Position numbers and translations under genes: made by a program
The notes under the pieces: model-generated
What the model was told of the DNA's origin: nothing
Seen by the model: only the letters and a program-made list of their open reading frames with translations
Database searches by the model: none
NCBI RefSeq assembly: GCF_008831265.1
Contig: NZ_VTTH01000002.1
Coordinates: 248,001-312,000 of the forward strand
Direction of reading: 5' to 3'
Length of the DNA stretch: 64,000 nucleotides
Source of the DNA: Lacisediminimonas profundi
GTDB lineage: Bacteria > Pseudomonadota > Gammaproteobacteria > Burkholderiales > Burkholderiaceae_D
Part shown: in pieces, positions 60,020-64,000 of the stretch
Position numbering within the stretch: position 1 is the stretch's first letter
How the letters are laid out: every line of letters begins with the position of its first letter

Positions 60020-62209
60020 TTACAACTGGATGAACAGGAAGGCGATCACCGCGTTCTCCTTGTAGTCCACGTCGGACATGGAGGAACTGCGCTGCTGGCG
60101 GCGGAATTCGATCGATGCGCTGACCTTGTCCCGGAGCCGCCTGGCGAGCGCGATGCGCACGCTGCCATCGCGGTCGGTGCGGCCGTCAAGGTAGGAATGC
60201 AGCCGCGCATAATTCACGCCGAGGTTCAGGTGCGTGCGCGGAGAAAGATGATGGGTCAGGGAGAGGTTCACCCCTGCCTGCCTGCTGTTGTCGTCCTGGA
60301 ACGGGAGCGCGGTAGGTGGTGGCGCTACCGGTGTGCTCGCGATGCTCAAGGGCTCGCGACGGGTCGCGAACAAGCGGACCATCATGTTGTTCCTGGCGCC
60401 GGTCAGCTCGAAGGTGGCCTGCAGCAGCTTTTGCAGGTAGACGCGATTCGACAAGCCATAGCTGAACCCTCCCAGCCCGCCGGGCAGCCCGGTGTTGCGC
60501 GCAAACGGATCGAGCAGGTTCTGCTGGGCGGTGCTGCTTGCCAGTGCCGCTGCAGCTTGCGGAATTATCGGCGCGATCGGGTTGCCCCAGCCGGGCGGGA
60601 CCGGGACCGCGGCCTGGCCCGCGAAGGCTGGGACTGGAATCGTGCCCGGAGGCCCAGCTTCGGGCGGCGCCGCGACTCTTGCCGCCTCGCCTGCGGCCGC
60701 TTCGCCTGCAATGCCAGCCTCTGCCGCCATGGCGCGGTCCTGGTACGCGCTTGGCCTCACCGGTTGGCGAACCGGTCGAGCAGGAGTGGCCGTGGGACGT
60801 GAAGGCGTTGCCGATGTGCGTGGAAGGCCGGGCGCTGGCAGCGTCTCGCCGGCGGTCTCGCCACCCGCAGCATCAAGCCTGTCTCCCCTTGTATCGCCAG
60901 CAGATTCCCCGCGTGCCAGGCCGGCTGGTCCCGAGTCGGACGGCATGATCCGGCGCTGGTCCGCGCCCGCGGCTTGCGGGGCTGCGGACGGGCGTTGCGC
61001 GCCTCCCGCAGTCGCCGCGGCCGCTTCCGCGATGGCGGCGTCGGAGCCTGGTGCAAGTATCGGCAGCTGATCCTGGCGCTGCGCACGCTGTGCCTGTGAC
61101 TGAGGCACTGGCATCGCAAGCGTTCCCGCACTCCCGTATGGATTCGGCCCGGACTGGCTGAAACCCGGGGGCAGGTTCTGGATGGTCGGCGCGTTCGCGT
61201 TGGCCAAGGCGCTCAGCATGCGCACCGTGTCGAAGGTGCCGGTCGAGCCGATCCCGGCCAGGGTCGTGACATCTTCGCTGTAGCCGAGGGTGAAGGCGCT
61301 GCGCTGTGTGCGCCGGCTGGCCAGCAGGTTGAAGGTGCGGCCAAAGAAGCGATGCCCCGCACTGCCCGACACAATGGTGTTTTCGGATGGGGCCCATGTG
61401 ACGGCGCCGGCCCACACCCGGCCATTACCCTCTGCGCCAAGCGCGGGATAGTCGTTGTCCTCATGTCCGCCTATGATGTGGGCGGCCAGTCGCGGCGTGA
61501 TGGCGTAGCGCAGCTTGGCGGTGTAGCGGTTGAACTCGAGCGGAAACGCATTCAGGTAGTCGATCTTCTGCCGGTCAAGCAGCACATCCCATCCCCAGCG
61601 GGCGAATTCGCTGCCGCTGCTGACATCCACCGTGACCCGGTGCGCGTCGGCATTGAGCAGGTCGCCGCTGGTAGTGCGGATGCTTTGCGCCGTGTAGCGT
61701 GCTTCTCCGATGGCGAAGCTTCCGAACTGGCGGCGCAGGTAGGGGCTCACCTGTACGTTGCGCACTTCGGTACGGTTGGCGGTGTCGTTGATCAGGTCTA
61801 CCGACTGCGGGCCGAATCCCGATATGTTTTGCTGTGTCACGGACGCCGCGGCGTCGATGAACAGCCAGTCCTTTACCAGTTCACCGTTGGCCGTCAGGCT
61901 GCCGTTGTTCAGCGCATCGTTGCTTCCGCTTCGGCGGTAGTCGAGCAGGTGCAGGCCATAGCTGCCGGAGAACCGGAAGCGCGGACCGACGGCAGCCGCC
62001 GTGATGCCCGGCACCAGCTCGGTCACCCAGTCGCTGCTGGCACGAGGGGACGGGGTCAGTGCGACGTTGTCGGTGTACGCCTCCCGCAATCCGATGCTGG
62101 GGACGATGGTCCATTGCGCCGGCCGAGCCTCGGCGCAGAACAGCAGCAACACTGCCGGCATGACGAGATTAAGTCGGAAGCGCGGGCAGGGGACTGGGGG
62201 AGGGCTCAT
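60020..62209 (-). CDS. Outer-membrane beta-barrel protein, exosortase A-system type, with a long Pro/Ala-rich insert
   Basis: 729 aa. A signal peptide (LVMPAVLLLFCAEARPAQ) precedes TIVPSIGLREAYTDNVALTP, the family start. Alternating hydrophobic strands (RFRFSGSYGLHLLDYRRSGS; YRRQFGSFAIGEARY-type) and a C-terminal run ending YKENAVIAFLFIQL suggest a beta-barrel. About residues 365-560 are unusually rich in Pro, Ala, Gly and Gln, which is longer than I expect of the family. Probably part of EPS export or of the cell-surface anchoring apparatus; the precise function is unknown. It lies between the tyrosine kinase and ATPase genes. Confidence 0.85.
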   Translation of the reverse strand: MSPPPVPCPRFRLNLVMPAVLLLFCAEARPAQWTIVPSIGLREAYTDNVALTPSPRASSDWVTELVPGITAAAVGPRFRFSGSYGLHLLDYRRSGSNDALNNGSLTANGELVKDWLFIDAAASVTQQNISGFGPQSVDLINDTANRTEVRNVQVSPYLRRQFGSFAIGEARYTAQSIRTTSGDLLNADAHRVTVDVSSGSEFARWGWDVLLDRQKIDYLNAFPLEFNRYTAKLRYAITPRLAAHIIGGHEDNDYPALGAEGNGRVWAGAVTWAPSENTIVSGSAGHRFFGRTFNLLASRRTQRSAFTLGYSEDVTTLAGIGSTGTFDTVRMLSALANANAPTIQNLPPGFSQSGPNPYGSAGTLAMPVPQSQAQRAQRQDQLPILAPGSDAAIAEAAAATAGGAQRPSAAPQAAGADQRRIMPSDSGPAGLARGESAGDTRGDRLDAAGGETAGETLPAPGLPRTSATPSRPTATPARPVRQPVRPSAYQDRAMAAEAGIAGEAAAGEAARVAAPPEAGPPGTIPVPAFAGQAAVPVPPGWGNPIAPIIPQAAAALASSTAQQNLLDPFARNTGLPGGLGGFSYGLSNRVYLQKLLQATFELTGARNNMMVRLFATRREPLSIASTPVAPPPTALPFQDDNSRQAGVNLSLTHHLSPRTHLNLGVNYARLHSYLDGRTDRDGSVRIALARRLRDKVSASIEFRRQQRSSSMSDVDYKENAVIAFLFIQL

Positions 62210-62228
62210 GGGGGCGTGTCAGTGCTTG

Positions 62229-63140
62229 TCAGTAATAACTGCCGTACATCGCGGCGCTGGAAAAGCGGCGCGCCTTGTTGTAGATCAGGCTGACATCGGG
62301 ACGACCGTCCAGCATGTGGAGGGCTTCCTTGAGCTGGCGCTGGGTCGTGTTCAGGGCTTCCACCACCACCACGATCTGCCCCATGTGGTTGGCCAGTACC
62401 TGGGATTCGGAGGTTGCCAGCAGCGGCGGCGAGTCGAAAATCACGATCCGGTCCGGAAATCGGTTCGCCATCTCCGCCACCAGCCGGGCCATGCCCTGGC
62501 TGGACAGCAGTTCCGTCGCATGCCGGTCCTTGGTGCCGGCAGTGAGAATGCTCAGGGACGCAACGTTGGTATCGATGATCGCGTCTTCCAGGTCAGGGCC
62601 GCCTTCCTGCAGCACGTCCATCAATCCCGGCCGCTCCGGCAGGCCCAGCGTCCTCGGCACGGAAGGGCGAGCCACATCCGCGTCGACCAGCAGCACCTGA
62701 TAGTCCTTTTCATAGGCGATGCTCATGGCCAGGTTGACGGCACAGTAGGTCTTTCCTTCGCCCGGCGCGCTGCTGGTCACCATGATGACGTTGGCAGGCC
62801 TGCCGGACCGGGTCTCGATCCCGCGCTGGCTCGCGACCTGCAATAGCAGGGGACGCTTGATGGTCCGGAACTCCTCGCCGATGGCGCTGCGCTCGTTGCT
62901 CGCCACCACCATTCCTCTCTCGCGCAATCGCTCCAGATCGATATCCAGCTGTTCGCGGGGCGCAACTGGGCGCAGTGTCCCGGCACGCGTGCCGGCATCG
63001 TCGGGATGCCACGCCTCCTTGTTTTCCGCGCGCCTGGCACCCTGCGCTGCCGCGCTGGCCGACCCGGACTCCGGCCTGGCTTCGGGCTCGATGCCACTGG
63101 TCTGGTTGAGGCGCCTGACAGCGTTTTCTATGATGCTCAT
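62229..63140 (-). CDS. Tyrosine-protein kinase (BY-kinase), exosortase A-system type
   Basis: 303 aa from ATG at 63140, behind GGAGG. BY-kinase motifs: Walker A in VTSSAPGEGKTYCAVNLAMS, Walker A' in VLLVDADVARPSVPRTLGLP and Walker B-type IVIFDSPPLLATSES. The C-terminus AAMYGSYY supplies three tyrosines, the likely autophosphorylation tail. It should control polymer length or export together with the Wzz-like protein encoded just upstream (63270 onward), as in Wzc-split systems. Confidence 0.92.
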   Translation of the reverse strand: MSIIENAVRRLNQTSGIEPEARPESGSASAAAQGARRAENKEAWHPDDAGTRAGTLRPVAPREQLDIDLERLRERGMVVASNERSAIGEEFRTIKRPLLLQVASQRGIETRSGRPANVIMVTSSAPGEGKTYCAVNLAMSIAYEKDYQVLLVDADVARPSVPRTLGLPERPGLMDVLQEGGPDLEDAIIDTNVASLSILTAGTKDRHATELLSSQGMARLVAEMANRFPDRIVIFDSPPLLATSESQVLANHMGQIVVVVEALNTTQRQLKEALHMLDGRPDVSLIYNKARRFSSAAMYGSYY

Positions 63141-63269
63141 GAGATACCGGCCTCCGTCGTTGCGGGCATGCGCGCCAGTTGGCACGCACAGTCCCTGTTA
63201 CCGATCCGCCCCGCCGGCACCTTGCGGCGCTGGTCCCTGCTTACAGTCCACGCCTTTCAATCCAACCCT

Positions 63270-64000
63270 TTACCTGATCTTCAAAATCATGCCGGCGTAG
63301 GCCAGGGCGAGTGCGCCGAAAGCCAGGCTCCATGCGTAGACACCGCGCATTTCCCGCGTCCGTTGCACCGTGTTCCGGTTCAGCGTCACACAGCCCAGGA
63401 CCGGCAGTCCGGTGATCTCCCGCAAGGCGGCCTGGTTCATGAAAGCGGGCCGCAAGCGGTTCAGCAGCAGGACGCCGACGACACCGGCAGCAAGCGCAAG
63501 CACCAGCGCGACCGAGAGCAGCAGGAATCGGTTCGGGCCGGCCGGTTTCTTGGGCACCACGGGGGCGTCGATGATCCTGAACTTGACCATGCCTGCCGAA
63601 TTGAGATCCTCGGACAGCCTGGCGGCTTCGCGCCGGTTGATCAGCTTTTCGTAATTTTCCTTGTTGACCTGATAGTCCCGGTTCAGGCCGGTGAGCTGCG
63701 ACTCCACTTCCGGCACGGTTCGCAGCATCGCCTTGAGCTTGGCGTGGCGCCTGGCATATTCGGACACCCGCGCACCCATTGCGGCATAGGTGGCTTCCGC
63801 CTCGGCCAGCGAGGCCGACAATTGCTGCATCACCGGCCCGGAAATGCGGCGCGTAGGATTCACCCGGACATTGGCTTGCTCGCGGGCGCGGCGCTCTTCC
63901 AGTTCGCCGATCAGGCGCTTGGTGGAGACGATGTCGGGGTGGCGCTCGGTGAATTGCATCTGCAGCGAGTCCAGGTTACGGTGCAGGACGAGCAGCCGGC
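63270..64000 (-). CDS. Wzz-type chain-length determinant, exosortase A-system (partial, 5' end beyond window)
   Basis: The C-terminal ~243 codons are inside the window; the frame continues open through the right edge (an ATG at 63957-63959 is internal). Coiled-coil segment (EERRAREQANVRVNPTRRIS; LAEAEATYAAMGARVSEYAR), then VESQLTGLNRDYQVNKENYE-KLI, and IIDAPVVPKKPAGPNRFLLL leading into the last membrane helices, with a second one near the end (AWSLAFGALALAYAGMIL). The PxxP-type region before the helix is the Wzz hallmark. Inner-membrane co-polymerase that should work with the tyrosine kinase gene 129 bp downstream. Confidence 0.9.
   Translation of the reverse strand, partial: RLLVLHRNLDSLQMQFTERHPDIVSTKRLIGELEERRAREQANVRVNPTRRISGPVMQQLSASLAEAEATYAAMGARVSEYARRHAKLKAMLRTVPEVESQLTGLNRDYQVNKENYEKLINRREAARLSEDLNSAGMVKFRIIDAPVVPKKPAGPNRFLLLSVALVLALAAGVVGVLLLNRLRPAFMNQAALREITGLPVLGCVTLNRNTVQRTREMRGVYAWSLAFGALALAYAGMILKIR

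Noticed and set aside
1-64000. CRISPR arrays, tRNA/rRNA genes, phage integrase or classical insertion-sequence transposase
   Set aside because: None was seen on either strand; the only mobile-like elements are the non-coding repeats at 29797-30606 and 39872-39945.

Overview
The window is GC-rich, gene-dense bacterial DNA. Gene content points to a betaproteobacterium of the order Burkholderiales, possibly near Oxalobacteraceae (Noviherbaspirillum/Herbaspirillum/Massilia-like). The evidence is an orphan Bug-type periplasmic binding protein, Liv-type transporters tied to CoA-ligase catabolism, and a large exopolysaccharide locus of the exosortase A (XrtA/EpsH)-associated type. The family placement is inference; no rRNA or tRNA gene was seen to fix it.

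Layout. (1) 1-13948, all minus strand: a 13-gene array. Transcription runs leftward from a three-subunit molybdenum hydroxylase (large subunit fused to a CoxG-like SRPBCC domain), through an aryl/acyl-CoA ligase and a crotonase-family hydratase, into an NMT1/Ssu/Tau-type ABC importer and a complete Liv-type ABC importer (livF runs off the left edge). It looks like uptake, CoA activation and oxidation of an aromatic or similar carboxylic acid. (2) 14197-20446, plus strand: an iron module. A Fur-box-like site precedes tonB-exbB-exbD, then a ferric-iron binding protein, a Fiu-like catecholate siderophore receptor and a PiuC/YbiX Fe(II) dioxygenase. (3) 20516-29767: signalling. A CHASE8-HAMP-GGDEF-EAL protein (YfiN-like with an added EAL domain) is divergent from a TonB-dependent receptor and a YfiR-family periplasmic protein. 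A VOC protein, a second GGDEF-EAL protein and a ClsC-like phospholipase D family protein follow. (4) 29768-30747: a non-coding stretch with two ~200-bp inverted copies of a structured repeat flanking a separate 60-bp hairpin; a shorter relative lies at 39872-39945. (5) 30748-38370: a LysR regulator divergent from a catabolic cluster with four thiamine-diphosphate-type polypeptides, a Bug binding protein and a class II aldolase. (6) 38393-39815: two small membrane proteins and a small c-type cytochrome behind a perfect 14-bp palindrome. (7) 40024-64000: the exopolysaccharide locus. It has a polyprenyl-phosphate sugar transferase (minus), then UDP-sugar dehydrogenase, export lipoprotein and a YetA/PcRGLX-like secreted protein (plus), then a 14-gene minus-strand operon from the chain-length protein (cut by the right edge) to an O-antigen-ligase-like protein.

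The EPS genes fit a Wzx/Wzy-type pathway: an undecaprenyl-P sugar primase, UDP-HexNAc dehydrogenase and 2-epimerase for precursors, four glycosyltransferases, an amidotransferase, a FemAB-like transferase, a flippase, a ligase/polymerase, a Wzz/tyrosine-kinase pair and an outer-membrane export lipoprotein. Most members resemble families named for the exosortase A system, yet no exosortase and no PEP-CTERM protein is visible in this window.
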